64,000 bases of DNA from Coprinus comatus (taxonomy: Eukaryota; Basidiomycota; Agaricomycetes; Agaricales; Agaricaceae): positions 124,001-188,000 of the forward strand of contig JAWPGT010000038.1 of NCBI GenBank assembly GCA_034638255.1, written 5' to 3'. Made by a program: the position numbers and the translations under genes. The notes beneath the pieces were generated by a model. It was not told where the DNA came from and did not search any database. It saw only the letters and a program-made list of their open reading frames with translations. Below, piece after piece: positions 1 to 12,038 of this stretch (positions are counted from its first letter, which is position 1; every line of letters starts with the position of its first letter).

Positions 1-1
1 T

Positions 2-217
2 GAAGACGACTTGTATACCATGGGTGACGACAAGAGTGATGACGAAGGTGCTCCTCTATTAATTATACAAGATGAAGGAGCAGTGGCACCTCGACCTAAA
101 GAGGTAGAGAGCAAAAATCCGATTGCGGAGTTGGAAAGTGACCTTGGAAATGGAAGTGACGATGAAAAAGATGACGATGAGGGTGGTTGGGAGGATATGT
201 ATGAACAGGAGATATGA
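2..217 (+). CDS. C-terminal end of an acidic protein (5' part outside window)
   Basis: An open frame enters from the left edge and ends at the TGA at 215-217, giving about 71 residues. The piece is very rich in Asp and Glu, with clusters such as DDEKDDDEGG, and ends in GGWEDMYEQEI. No upstream start lies in the window, so this is the last exon of a longer gene. Acidic tails like this are common in nucleolar and ribosome-assembly proteins, but nothing here is specific enough to name a family. The next gene converges on it from the right. Confidence 0.55.
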   Translation, partial: EDDLYTMGDDKSDDEGAPLLIIQDEGAVAPRPKEVESKNPIAELESDLGNGSDDEKDDDEGGWEDMYEQEI

Positions 218-525
218 CCACATTAGGTTTGAAGAATACAAGAAGCCATACCACGTGTCAGTCTATCACCACCGACCGATGCTGGACCAATGTATTTGCT
301 GTTTCCTTAACTGGCTTCTTATCGCTTTCAGTTCGCTTGTCTGTTTGTTACTGCAATTGCTCGTCATGTTGCTGTCCATATTGTACATGTAAGAATTATT
401 AAAAAAAGATGAAGATAATAGAAGCGATTTTGTATTACTAGTAATGTTTGATATGGGTGGAGATGATGAAAAAGGAGAACATACTAACGCCCTGCATAAT
501 TTGCGTAGATGAAAGTCCGAGGCGA

Positions 526-1680
526 TTAGGTGTGATCAATTGTCTTTACAGAAAGATCAGCATAGGCGTCAAGTACAGCGCTTGAGGAACTTGGATAAGG
601 TGCATCAAAATGGGGGGTGTGAGGGTGACTGAAATAATTATGGGAGAGGTCTCGAGGAGATTGTTGGAATTGATCATGGAACGTGTTCAGGTCCCTCCAT
701 CCTTGGAGAAGTGAATTGGCTCCGGGACTTGGTGTCGGAGTGTCAATGGTAGAAGCCGGGGAGTATTCGGAGTAACTGTAGCTAAATGTGGGACTAGGCG
801 CCTAGAGTTATGGTTAGTTGAGTTTGATTACACAAAACGAAAACGTTGGGTAGCTTACCTCGTGGATACTATCAACCCAAAACCCTTGCGAATTATATGG
901 ACCAGTATGCGGTGGTGTGAAATCTAAGAGCTCTTCCTGTTTGGGAATTTGCAAAAAGCCCGCGTGGAAATTGGGTGTTGGCGAGGCAGCCCGGTGATCT
1001 TCCTCGTCAAACGCACCACGCATTGGCAATGTGTATCTTTGTGATTTAAAATACGGTTCATAGTGTGCTCCTTGAGTTTCTCGCGGACTATGGGTAATAC
1101 TGTCATATTTTATTGATGAAGCATTACTATCGCTCTGCGTAACCACAGTTTGGGTGAGATTACTGGAACGAGTAGATCGTCGTCTGCCGACGAGATAAGG
1201 GTCTTTGAGTTCGATGAGCTGAGGAACGCTTGCTGGCTGCTTCTTCCGAGTGTATACTCGCTTGGGTCTGTTGAGTGGCCCCGGAGTGTAACGATAGTTG
1301 GGAAACCTGACAGAGTGTGTTTCCTTCTCCACCTCCGCCATGTTAAACCAAGGTCGTTTTTGATCGTCGGTCATTCTTCTCCACATGTGTCCAGCAAGGC
1401 GTGAAAGGTCTCTATGATCATTGAGAATGGTATCCGGTACCATTTGTTGGACAAGGTCACAGCGGAAGAGAATAAACGCATTGCGAGGTCGAGGCACGTG
1501 GTGGAGGTTCTGCTTGCGAGCATGCGATTTTCTGAGTGTCATAGTTTGTGTATTAGGAGAGGAAGGGATAGGAAGGCGATATAGTCTTTCAGATGCATTG
1601 TCGTCAGATTCATCCGCCAAGGAGACGAACTGGTCGTGAGGCTCTGTGTCTGTGTGCTTGAACATTCCTGGCCTTGTCAT
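526..1680 (-). CDS. HMG-box (MATA_HMG-type) transcription factor
   Basis: About 365 residues in two exons (859-1680 and 526-801); the 57-bp intron has a GTAAGC donor and a CTCTAG acceptor. An HMG box of fungal mating/sexual-development type starts near residue 63 with PRPRNAFILFRCDL, followed by a region with LSRLAGHMWRRM and a Trp-Phe pair after DDQKRPW. A basic stretch (RPKRVYTRKK) follows, as often seen after the box in this group, and the rest is Ser/Pro/His-rich and probably disordered. Such proteins bind DNA in the nucleus and often control mating or fruiting genes (Ste11/Prf1-like). The box is certain; the exact target role is inference. The start chosen is the first Met of the open frame. 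Confidence 0.85.
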
Positions 1681-2479
1681 TTCCTATCGTTACAGCGAAG
1701 CGTAGAAGACGAAAGAGGATTGAGTTGAATGGGAGGAGAAGGGACGGTAGAAGAGAGGCAAATGGAGGGCGGGAAAGTAGTACGTCTGCGAAAGCCAGAA
1801 ATATGTCCTCGAGCTATTTAGCAGGTGACATTCGAAGCCCACGTTTTCTGGGTGCCAGAGAGGATGCAAGGCTTAAATTGATACCCCCAAAGGGGAAGCT
1901 CTGACATAACATGCATATTCCGTATCGCCTCCCGATATGTGTGGACTCTGCCACTTGGTTACTTGTCCATCTTCCAAGACGGTTAACCCCAAACTAGTCC
2001 CCAAAACGACCCGTTCAATTTTCAATGAATGAATTTACACCTCCGCGGTTTCGCTCTACTAATTTTCACAGAGTAAAAATTGCCAAATAATTCCGGCACT
2101 TCTCGAGTAAAAAAAAACACACCATGGATTTTTTACTCCCACCATTTCCCCTTTTTTACGCCGAAATATTGATTCCTTCTGCTCTTCACATTTTCATCTG
2201 GTTAGATCAACGGATCTGATGTCGTTAACCATCCTTTTGTTCTCTCTTTTAGGAAGGCCCTGTGTACTCCGCTGTCCCTTTAGTCACAGGAACTACTTGC
2301 AGAACAAGTGGCACATCAGCGATTATCAACTCTTTTCAGCCTCGTGTATGGACTTCGCGTGTGGGTGCATGGTGATGGTTTATCCCGATAAGTCAAGTGA
2401 GTTAACATGCATGTTCAAGGCCTAAAAAAATTGTAAAGACAACGCAAAAACATGTTAAAAGGTGAAAAATAAGGACCCT
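1681..2479. other. Intergenic: promoter side of the HMG-box gene
   Basis: About 800 bp upstream of the HMG-box gene. It holds CT-rich tracts and A/T runs, including a run of A at 2110-2118, and short open frames without family features. I see no gene. Confidence 0.5.
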
Positions 2480-3870
2480 ACCTGTGGGAATAGGTCGTAA
2501 TTGGCGCGTACGATTTCTCGCTTAACCGGGGTTGTGAATCCAGGGTTGGTTTCAACTTTACCAGATATGGATAAATCCAAATCATTGGACCCACGAAGTT
2601 ACGGAATAATTCTTGCGTGGACCCACCAATGACATATTTTTATGTGTATAATATTTCCTTCATTACCATTTCTGGAACTTGTACTAATCGCCCTGAGTCA
2701 TGATCCTTTGAAGTTCTATGCCAACCATTGTCTTGGTTTGGTAAATATTAATGATAGATTCTGTTGCCTGAAAGAATTTTTCACGCACTGGTAAGTAGAA
2801 GCGAGGGACCTGGTAAATATTAGGTGATGTTACGGTGATGCGAGTGTCGGCGTGCGCATCAGTTGGATCTCCTGAAGGCCGATACGCATTCGGGTCATGG
2901 TACGCTTGTTTGTAAAACCGTACACCGAGGTATTCAGTTTGTGCTCAACGGAGCGTCCTCAGGAGCGTCCAAATGGGATGTCACGTGTTCAGTTTGAAAA
3001 TAGTCTTGAGAGTCGAGACCAGTACGCACCGAATATCCGAATTCAATACCAGGTGTCTAGTATACCAGCGGTAAAGCTACTAAAATCTGGGTTTATTGAT
3101 GAGTATTTGAATATCGATGCGTTGTTCATGAATCACGACCGTCAGAGGAAGCAACTTATCCTTTGGTTTCCATTTGCCTCCGTGTCGGGTTACTAGCTGT
3201 CTTAAAGCAGGTGATACATTCTTCTCCGAGTCCGGGGAACGAATTGGTACCAAATCTTCAAAAAGAGACTCATTTGTGTTGGTATGGAATTTCGCAATAT
3301 CCTCAGAGTCCTTGAGAGGAAATAGGCCTTCCTCCCCTCAATTGAGAATGCCTCATGTACCCGTATTTATCATATGCGCATGAAGTAGCATACATGATGC
3401 ATGGAAAACATCATTCCACTAGAACATTCTGTTTTTATCTGCATCAGAATACTCGAAAGAGCCAGGTCTGACATTAACAATGCGTGTTCAATGACTAAGA
3501 TGCAGGCCTGGGGCTGAATCCTTAGCGAGGTTGCGTTTTGGATTAGTACACAACTGTATAGTGCCAGACCTCAGTACCTAGTAGTATTAAGCAGTACCAG
3601 TAAAGGGTGGCACTTTCCAGATTCGATTTTAGAAATCATTGGAGCTTTAATGCTTTTACCGTTTTGAAGAAGACACTTAAGACATCAGCTGCAAAAGGAT
3701 CTTTCATTTCATCATTATATTTGCCAATCCTAATTCATCAAACGGTCCCGGAAGTGCCTCTTCTACGTATGTAGCCCTCGAAGTGTGTGATGCGGATGTG
3801 AAAGGATCGAGGGTCAGTGAAGGAGGGCCCCCATCAAAACCTAAAGGATAGTAACATAATGTGTTGTCCG
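2480..3870 (-). pseudogene. Decayed protein-coding relic, family not recognised
   Basis: Read on the minus strand from about 3870 down, protein-like pieces follow one another in changing frames. They include a segment with LGFDGGPPSLTLDPF, one with NDEMKDPFAADVLSVFF, one with GLFPLKDSEDIAKFHTN, one with TPGIEFGYSVRTGLDSQD, one with YHDPNAYRPSGDPTD, one with NIYQVPRFYLPVREKFF, and a last one with VIGGSTQELFRNFVGP. They are separated by single-base frame changes and in-frame stops (for example TAG just before TPGIEF), not by credible introns. The compositional coherence over about 1.4 kb supports a former gene. I do not recognise the family. Confidence 0.5.
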
Positions 3871-4263
3871 GAACGGATGCTTATAAGTATGAGCTTAAGT
3901 TAAAGTTGATTATTACATACATATGTTCTGGATGTATGGTTACGAGTGCTGGTAACTTCGATGCTTTCACACTGTTTTTATAGCAATTCATCATGATTCA
4001 TTGGAGCAATGTGATTGGATAATGTTCGTCCATTTCACTGCCCTATGCTACATATACGTTTATCATGATTCATCACTTCGAAAAACGTTCCTCGTACAGA
4101 TAGTACTGGGCATTTCCCACCCTAGTATCACAGTATCATCCGGAGCTTAAACTCAGGACGTGGGAAGGCGAGTCACCTTGTGTTGAGCGCTCGATCCTTA
4201 CTTATATAACCACACTTTCAACGTGAATACATTAACTTCTACCCCATTTCTTCCAGCTAAGAG
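3871..4263. other. Intergenic, upstream of the kinase-dead HHK paralogue
   Basis: About 390 bp of AT-rich sequence with a TTTATCATGATTCATCA-like motif repeated near 3990 and 4060. It probably carries the promoter of the gene starting at 4264. No gene is seen. Confidence 0.4.
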
Positions 4264-5958
4264 ATGGCTCATGATACAGAGACGAAGCCTAACTTCCCTC
4301 CCGAATACTATACCGACAATAATCCCTTTCTCCATCATATTCACCTCCGTCTCGCTTCCTGCGATCTCGGAAACAAGGACCCTCCTGTCTGGGATGGCGT
4401 GAGCAACTGGCGACAAGACCAGATCTTCCGTACTATTGCAGAGTTAGGCCAACGATTGTGGAGTGCCGAAGAGCAAATCCGAAGATCCCAAGTGACAGAG
4501 TATGACTTGGAAGCCACTCCTCCTTTTCCAGGTTTTGTTCCATTAGGGAAACCACTATCATATGCATCTTCCCCCGATCGCAGAAGTGTCTTGAAGGCGA
4601 GTACTGGTTCAGAGTCTACAAAGGAACCTTCCGTGGCCAGTGATGAGGCTGCTTTCAAAAATGGAACAAGCCCCACCGACGAACTCAGCGCTCTGAAAGC
4701 TCAGATACAGGATATTGCCAGTGTTGTTAATGCCTTAGCAAAAGGTGATTTGAGTCAGAAGGTTATGGTACCTGTAGATGGCGCAGTTATGGTTGAGTTG
4801 AAGGATGTTGTCAATTGGATGGTTGATACGGGGAACCAATTTGTAATCGAAGTCAATAGGATTAGTCAGGAAATCAGGACTAAAGGGTTCGTGTGGTCTT
4901 CAATAAGTCCTGTAGTACACACGAGTTGACTTTTTGCGTTCCGGGTTTAAGAAAATTAGGCACGCAAGCGCTCTTACCTTTGGGGTTGGAAGGAAGGTGG
5001 AGAGAATTAATTGAAAATATTAATGTTATGTTCAGAAATGTGACTCTACTTTTTTTGTGCTCATCGTGGATTTAGCTCATCGATTTATCTTTTTCTAGTT
5101 GGCGTCTCAAGTTGAAGCTATTACTGCTGTAACTGTAAGTCCCTTTGAAAATCTTCGTTGAAATGATACCAAAAATGTTTTCTTTCCCTCATAGACGGCA
5201 GTTGCAAACGGAGATCTAACGCACAAGATCTCAGAAGTTTCTGTCTTTGGCGAAATGTCAAACCTTGTCAAAGCAACCAACGATATGATTGATAGATTGG
5301 TTTTATTCACTAATGAGACTGGAAATGTGGCGAGAGAGGTAGGAATAGAAGGAAAATTGAGACTCCAGGTTGAAGTTGGTGATATGCAAGGAATTTGGCA
5401 GGAAGTCGCGTATGTTTTTACATTTATTTTGCTGAGTCATTCGCCTTTTGATACCATTCGACATACAGGTTGAGTATTAACGAATTGACAAGAAAGTTAG
5501 CTGTCCAAGTCCGTGGTTTTGCACAGATAGCCGCTGCTGCTGTGGATGGGGATTTCACCCGATTTATACATGTCAAAAATTCTGGGGGTCAAGAAATGGA
5601 TCCATTGAAAAATCAAATTAATCTAATGATTTCTCATCTGGCAGAAAGCATCAACAAGTCTCATTCTGCCAAAGAAGCAGCGGAACTGGCACTTAAGAAC
5701 AAGAGTGAGATTTATGCTAGTAACAGTAAACAGATTAGGTACGTTGCTTTATCATTCCTGATACTGACTCCTGACCATAGAGCCGTAAACTACAGGTCGA
5801 CCATGGATGAAATTATTGGATCCATAGAGCTAATTTCGGATACTGGTTTGAATGAAGCAAAAAAGCAGGGTTTGTTGAGTTTGGCGAAGTCTGTGGTAGT
5901 GATTCTTGATAAAGATCCTCTTATTGTCTCGGAGAGCGCACCCACCGGATATAACTAG
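4264..5958 (+). CDS. Kinase-dead, truncated group III hybrid histidine kinase paralogue
   Basis: This is a shortened relative of the full kinase at 55-61 kb. It starts MAHDTETKPNFPP and keeps the N-terminal NPFLHHIHLRLASC and WRQDQIFRTIAELGQRLW blocks, then HAMP-type repeats: GDLSQKVMVPVDG (repeat 1 of the paralogue), GDLTHKISEVSVFGEM (repeat 6) and [12 protein letters not shown] (repeat 7). Repeats 2-5 are absent. Where the paralogue has the phospho-acceptor box NMSHEIRTPMNG, this protein reads SNSKQIRSTMDE, so the His is Lys. The frame ends soon after, at GYN-stop, with no ATPase or receiver domain. The frame stays open across several introns placed as in the paralogue, which argues against simple decay. 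It may be a HAMP-only signalling partner or decoy; that role is inference. Confidence 0.75.
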
Positions 5959-6254
5959 GCCAAATTATTTGAACTTGGGTCTGCTCTGTTTCTTTTTGTT
6001 GATCTCCGTTGAAAAGATATTGATTGATGATGCTTTAAACATATGGTTGAAGGTTCCATTGTTATAGAAGTTCCACTGGCATACTCCCGTTGCTTGCCAG
6101 TTAATGTACTTGTACCCATCTTCTGAAAGATAGTAAATGCAACACAATAAATTGTACAAATACACATTGTTTTGTAACGACTCCCGATTCTTCAAGGCAC
6201 TAACCTACTTTCACAAAGTTGGATACCGTATGGTAAGAAACAGAAGTAAGCTGT

Positions 6255-8152
6255 CTACAAACCATGCCATATAGCCTTATGTTGATCATACGACCACCAA
6301 AATTTTGGCAATATTTCATCTCTTGTAACTCCGAATCCATCGACACCAACTTCACTATCATTGACATTCCCCTGATAAACCAAATAGACTTCCTCAAAAC
6401 AACCTCTCAACCTCACAATATCCTTTGATTCCAACCCATGACCCCCTATCACCAACTTCTTCATACGATACCCATTCACTAACTCACGATGTTTGCCAAT
6501 TTCAACCAAGATATCTACTTCTTTTTTGAGCATTACATTCTGCTGGATTTCGGTGGGCTACTGTTATCATTCCAATGCTTGGATTCACTGGTAGATATTG
6601 AGTTAGAATCCGAATAGATGTGAATGGTGTTGAGATGCGGTAGGTATTTCATTGTTAGTAAGGTTTGTATCGGAGTTGTTGTTTTGGTAGTATTACCAGG
6701 GATAGTGGTGAAATCGGAAAGAAGTCGAAGAGTATCAAGATGTCTTCCATAGTACAGTGAAGAATCACCACTTGACCTTATAATCTTGATAATATGAAGG
6801 TTGGTAATGGTAGTCGAATCCGAAAGAGCTTGCAGAAATTGTTTTTCCATTGATTCAATATTCCAATATAAATGAGGTTGACAAATGAGTTCTTCGATAT
6901 CTTGGAAGAAGGATGAATATTGTAAGTAGGGATCGGTAAAGTTGAGAACAGTAGGTTGGCGATGTCGATATTTGCCATTGATATACAATGTAGACGTAGG
7001 TGATGTAGATGAGGTTCCATTGGAGTCTCCATCATATCCTATACCCAAAAGACATCCTGAGCGTATAGATGTACGAAAGGAAGTTACAACGAGTCTTGTA
7101 ATTGGAACGGATGAAGATCGTAGGTACGAAAAATGATTTTGTATGGATATGTATGGTTCTGAGTTCCAAGAACAAAACGTCGTGGTTTTTGGGAATGAGA
7201 TGTGTGATAGAAAGAGACGAAGATGTTCTCCTGGTCGGGGTTGTGGTTCCCAGGGTTCCGTATCACCAATTTCCAGATACCGAAGAGAATTCAATTGAAT
7301 CACAGGTAGTGAATTCAAGAAATGAGTTGACATCAGGTCTAAGTCATAGGACATTGGACCCGCAGAAATGAGTATAAGCTTTTCAAGTAGCGGAGATTCG
7401 GAGAGGAAGCGAAGAAAGTCGGGTAAACTGGGACGTAACGTAGTAGGTTGATCTGTTATAGTGATTTTTGTTAGATTGTTAAATTGATTATTGTTCCAAT
7501 TAGCCACGCTTGAGAGATGAAGGTTTCTGAGATTAGGTCTGTTGTTGTCGAAAAGACAGGGTAAAATGTTTATTTTTCTATCTTCCGAATACTGCATTTC
7601 GATTGTGAGGGATTCAAGTAATGGTGCTGGTCGTTGAAGTAGTGCCCACAAGGAAGAGGCATCTGCTCCAAACCAGTCACTTTTTAAATGGAGTGATTGG
7701 ATCCGGGAAGTATGATTGAATATTTGGATTAGTGCATCAGGTGGGAGTTGGTCCTCTGACTCGGACTGAGCCAGGTCATCATCATACTCGCCAGATTCAG
7801 AGTCGTCCGGATCCAGTGGAATGTATTGGCACCCATCAATGATGAGATTCAAAGGTGAGTTTTTGGATTGACGAAGGGATAACAAAGCAAATGATGCGCT
7901 ATGGTTATCTTCAAGACCGCAGCCTAGATATATGGTGGTCCAAAGAGAAGATGTGGAAAAAGATATCATCCGCCAATGAACACATACATGAGACATGTAT
8001 ATCCATTTGTAAATTTCATCCCCGAACTCTTTGTCCATTCCGATGTATCCAAAGAATATGGTGTTTGGTATCTCGGGTTGGAGGAAGGAAAATATGTGTG
8101 CGAGAATTTCAGGGGGTAAATCACGAGTTACGGAGTTGTTTGCATTGTGCAT
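6255..8152 (-). CDS. F-box protein with leucine-rich-type C-terminus
   Basis: A large exon (about 540 codons from 8152) begins with an F-box: LPPEILAHIFSFLQPE, then YMSHVCVHWRMISFSTSSLW, the usual fungal F-box followed by VCxxWR. The rest is a weak LRR-like array (SLHLKSDWFG, LRNLHLSS, LEKLILISAG, LRYLEIGD). The frame closes near 6533, but the protein continues in the next frame (IGKHRELVNGYRMKKLVIGG) to 6255; a short intron around 6521-6596, with donor GTGAAT and acceptor near AAGTAG, joins them. F-box proteins link substrates to SCF ubiquitin ligases; the substrate is unknown. An extra 5' exon near 8280 (MHSDNSIDLEEK) is possible but not proven. Confidence 0.75.
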
Positions 8153-8648
8153 GGAGTTTGGTAGAGAAACGGGTTCTTGGGCTTCAGTTAAGGTTTGCTG
8201 TAATTATGGGTTTTCCAGGGTTATCCAATAGAAAGAATCTGAAATACTGAAGTACCTTTTCTTCGAGATCAATGCTGTTGTCGGAATGCATTTTACTCGT
8301 CTGTGACTCTGTGATAGCTAGGGTTACGAGTTTCCCTGGTATAGGGTTATCCCTTTTAAGAAAGGTGAGACAAGGATTTGAGTGTGAACATGTACCAAGG
8401 GTCGGCTGGGCTCGGAGTTGGACATTCACCATCAAAGTATGTAAGCTGTGTAAAAATAGTGACAGTTTACCGGTGGTATTTCTAAGTATCTTGGATCGAG
8501 TATGGCAGAGTTGGTTGTTCTATGCCAACGACTCTATGAGTTTCAACTTCCCCATTATTAACGTATTACTGATACACATTTGAAATAGCATCATCATTGT
8601 ATATTGTCCGACATGATATGTGTAGTGTATTTCTCTGATCAAGTCAGA
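8153..8648. other. Intergenic
   Basis: Probably 5' region of the F-box gene; only short open frames, none with family features. Confidence 0.35.
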
Positions 8649-9066
8649 TCACAGTTTAATCCTTTCAATTAACGGTTCACCATTAGAACTATGTGTACTA
8701 CCCTTCCCCATACATTGAAGTTGCAAGCTACTAGTGCTAGTATCAGCTTCCACAGATTCAAAAAAGAGCCTAAACAAATACCCGGCGAAGGGTTTAGTTT
8801 GTTGAGATTCCTCAGACTCTTATGCGACCGGTGTGTAACTATAGGCGGGCCTGAATGTTGCACTCAACGCCTTAAATTTTTTACGAAGGCAATCGCCCTG
8901 GGATATTCAAAATTTTCTGTTTCTCCGATCTGGGGAAATGGTGGAGGCCGGGGAGTTACAGGATAACCCTTCCAATGGTTAATCACATTGAACGGCCCAA
9001 ATGGTCCTGGCGAATATATATCTTCAGCAGATGTCTGGGCTTGACATGGCTCTATGTTATTCTAGG
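8649..9066 (-). pseudogene. Small decayed coding relic, family not recognised
   Basis: On the minus strand a coherent frame from about 9066 reads SAEDIYSPGPFGPFNVINHW, then a proline-rich stretch, and stops after FVKNLRR. In the next frame it continues with FKALSATFRPAYSYTPVA, an in-frame TAA, and then KPFAGYLFRLFFESVEAD to a TGA at 8649. One frameshift plus one internal stop suggest the end of a decayed gene. The family is unknown. Confidence 0.35.
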
Positions 9067-9166
9067 CGATCAATCTAGGGTGTGATGTTGATGTGATAAG
9101 ATAACGTGACACAAAATTATAATCAAAATTTAAAGTGGTAATATCTTCGCTCCTAACCACAACAAA

Positions 9167-11749
9167 ATGGCTCCCCTCACACACCCCTCCATCGTCGGTG
9201 TGTACCTTAAAATCTGTAAGTATCTCCAGTGCTAATAATTTCTCTAGATGGCTGGTTCCGTGAAATCTCTTCTCAATGGGCTGGTCAGGCTATGACCCTC
9301 AAGGTCAACAAAATCTTGCACGTCGAGAAATCACTCTACCAGGACGTCTTGGTCTTCGAGTCTGAAACTTTCGGAAATGTTCTGGTCTTGGACGGTGTCA
9401 TCCAGTGTACCGAACGTGATGAATTCTCGTATGTTTCTATAATATCTCGTTTATTCGATCCATCAGCTAAGTCTATTAATTAGTTACCAAGAAATGATTG
9501 CCCATCTTCCTTTGGCTTCTCATCCTGAACCCAAGGCTGTCCTTGTCATCGGTGGTGGTGACGGTGGTGTCGTTCGTGAAGTTCTAAAGCACGATACCGT
9601 AGAAAAAGTCGTTCTTTGCGACATCGATGAAGCCGTTGTCCGTGTTTCCAAACAATTCCTTCCCCACATGTCTTCTCTCCTTTCCGATCCCCGTGTTACC
9701 GTTTACATCGGTGATGGTTTCAAGTTCCTTGCTGATAACGAAGGTACTTACGACGTCATCATCACCGACTCTTCTGATCCCGTCGGCCCTGCACAAACCC
9801 TTTTCGAGAAACCTTATTTCCAACTCCTGCACGATGCCCTCACTCCCGGAGGTCACATCAGTACACAGGGTGAATGTCTCTGGATCCATCTTCCTCTCAT
9901 CACTGGACTCAAGAAGATCACTAGTGAAATCTTCACTACCACCGAATATGCCTATACTACCATCCCTACCTACCCCAGCGGACAGATTGGTTTCATGGTT
10001 TGCGCTAAGGCTCCTGGACGTGATTTGCGTACCCCTGTGAGGGAGGTTAAGGACACCAGGTATTATAACAAGGAAGTTCACAAGGCCGCTTTCATTCTCC
10101 CAGAGTTCGCGAGAACCCTTTTGGAGGATGGAAAGGATATCACTCCCAAGTTTGGTCGTGCTGCCAAGGCTATTGAAGTTGCGGCTGCTGGAAGCGAGAA
10201 GAAGAAGATTCTGTTGCTTGGTAGTGGATTCGTCGCTCGCCCTTGTGCTGAATACCTCACAAGGAACCCTACTAACGAATTGACCATTGGTAAGTCAATT
10301 TTGTAACATGACTAAAAAAACACGCTTATTAATGAATTTATTTTGCAGCTTGCAGGACTCTTGCATCCGCCGAGGCTCTTGGAGAGGGTCTCCCTGCCAC
10401 TACCGCAATTTCTCTCGACGTCAACAACACCGAGGCCTTGGAGAACGCCGTTGCTCAATATGACCTCGTCATCTCACTCATTCCCTACACCTATCACGAT
10501 GCCGTCATTCGTGCTGCCATCAAGGGAAAGACTCACGTCGTCACCACCAGCTATGTCAATCCTAAGATGAGGGAGCTTGATCAAGCTGCCAAGGACGCTG
10601 GTATCGTTGTATTCAACGAGATCGGTCTTGACCCCGGTATTGATCACTTGTACGCCGTTAAGACGATCAACGAAGTCCACACCAAGGGTGGAAAGGTGAG
10701 ATTTATGATGATTGATGTTGATTATTAATTATACTAATGACAAACGTTGTTAACTTTCAGATTAAGCAATTCCTCTCTTACTGTGGTGGTCTCCCCGCTC
10801 CCGAATGCGCTGATAACCCACTTGGTTACAAATTCTCTTGGTCATCTCGTGGAGTCCTTCTTGCTCTCCTTAACAACGCTTCCTATATCTCCAACTCTCA
10901 AGTCTTCAATGTCTCCGGATCTGAACTCATGGGTGAAGCCAAGCCTTACTATATCACCCCTGCTTTCGCTTTCGTTGCTTATCCTAACCGTGATTCTACA
11001 CCTTTCCGTGAATGGTATGGAATTCTTGAAGCTGAAACTGTTGTTCGTGGTACCTTGAGATATCAAGGTTTCCCCGAATTCATTGCTACACTCGTCAAAC
11101 TTGGTTGGTTGGATCAAGAAGAGAAAGAATGGTTAAAGGAGGGTATTACATGGAAACAAATCACTAAAACTCTTATCGGAGCTACAAGTGATTTGACTGA
11201 AGCTCAAATTGTTGAAGGTGTTAAGGCTAAAGTTCAATTCCCTAATGATGCTGAGGCACAGAGAATTGTTTCTGGTTTAAGGTGGATTGGAACATTTAGT
11301 GATGAAGTTGCGATTATTAGAAGTGGAAATCTTTTGGATACTTTGTGTGCTAGATTGGAAGGATTGATGAAGTATGAAGTTGGTGAAAGGGATTTGGTTA
11401 TGCTTCAACATAAGTTTGTGGTTGAATGGGCTGATGGTACTGAGGTGAGTTTTGAGTTTAATTCTCGATCTCTGAAATTTCGTTTTTTATACTCATTTTT
11501 CTTCTTTTATTAATTAATTTTTAGCAAACTCTTACTTCGACATTGGAAGCGTATGGATCTCAAGCTCCAGGTGGTTATTCAGCTATGGCTTTGACAGTTG
11601 GTTTACCTTGTGGTATTGCTACACAATTGGTGTTGGATGGTGTTCTTAATAAGCCTGGTGTTCAAGCACCTTATACTCTTGACGTTTGTGAACCGCTTAT
11701 GAAGGCTTTGGAAGCTGAGGGACTGGGTCTTGTTGAGAAGGCTTTGTAG
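9167..11749 (+). CDS. SPE3-LYS9: Spermidine synthase / saccharopine reductase fusion (SPE3-LYS9)
   Basis: Six exons (9167-9197, 9248-9428, 9484-10289, 10349-10695, 10761-11444, 11525-11749) give 757 residues. The first 290 or so are spermidine synthase: [20 protein letters not shown], the SAM/putrescine-site motif [23 protein letters not shown] and [14 protein letters not shown]. It would use putrescine and decarboxylated SAM. The rest is saccharopine dehydrogenase (glutamate-forming): the NAD(P) site [24 protein letters not shown], and [14 protein letters not shown] in the lysine-precursor step of the alpha-aminoadipate pathway. This chimera is known from basidiomycetes, for example Cryptococcus. 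Both halves look intact. The ATG follows AACAAA and precedes [10 protein letters not shown]. The farnesyltransferase gene lies 289 bp downstream on the same strand. Confidence 0.95.
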
Positions 11750-12038
11750 AAGGAGGTGCTTTTTTTTTTATGTGTGTGTGGAGATGAGGATTAGAAAAAT
11801 TGTATTTGAAGTAGTTTGTTTATAGATAAGTAATATGTGTACATGAGTTAGGTGGAATGAAAATTAGAAGATGGTTGAATGTTTTGATCGTAGGAACAAT
11901 TAATAATTGTTCATTAATTTAGGAGTATTTAAACAATTATGACCTCTGGTATGACGTAATATGTTCTATTGTGTGTGATTCGTTGATTAATTGGAGATTA
12001 TTCTATCATTTCTCTTTCTGTGATCATCATCATCGACA

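Noticed and set aside
5955..6195. Minus-strand frames near YINWQATGVCQWNFYNN as a small gene
   Set aside because: Short, no family features, no clear start context, and it lies between two genes; kept only as a curiosity.
9584..10081. 165-codon antisense open frame inside SPE3-LYS9
   Set aside because: A shadow of a strongly coding exon; codon bias of the sense gene creates it.
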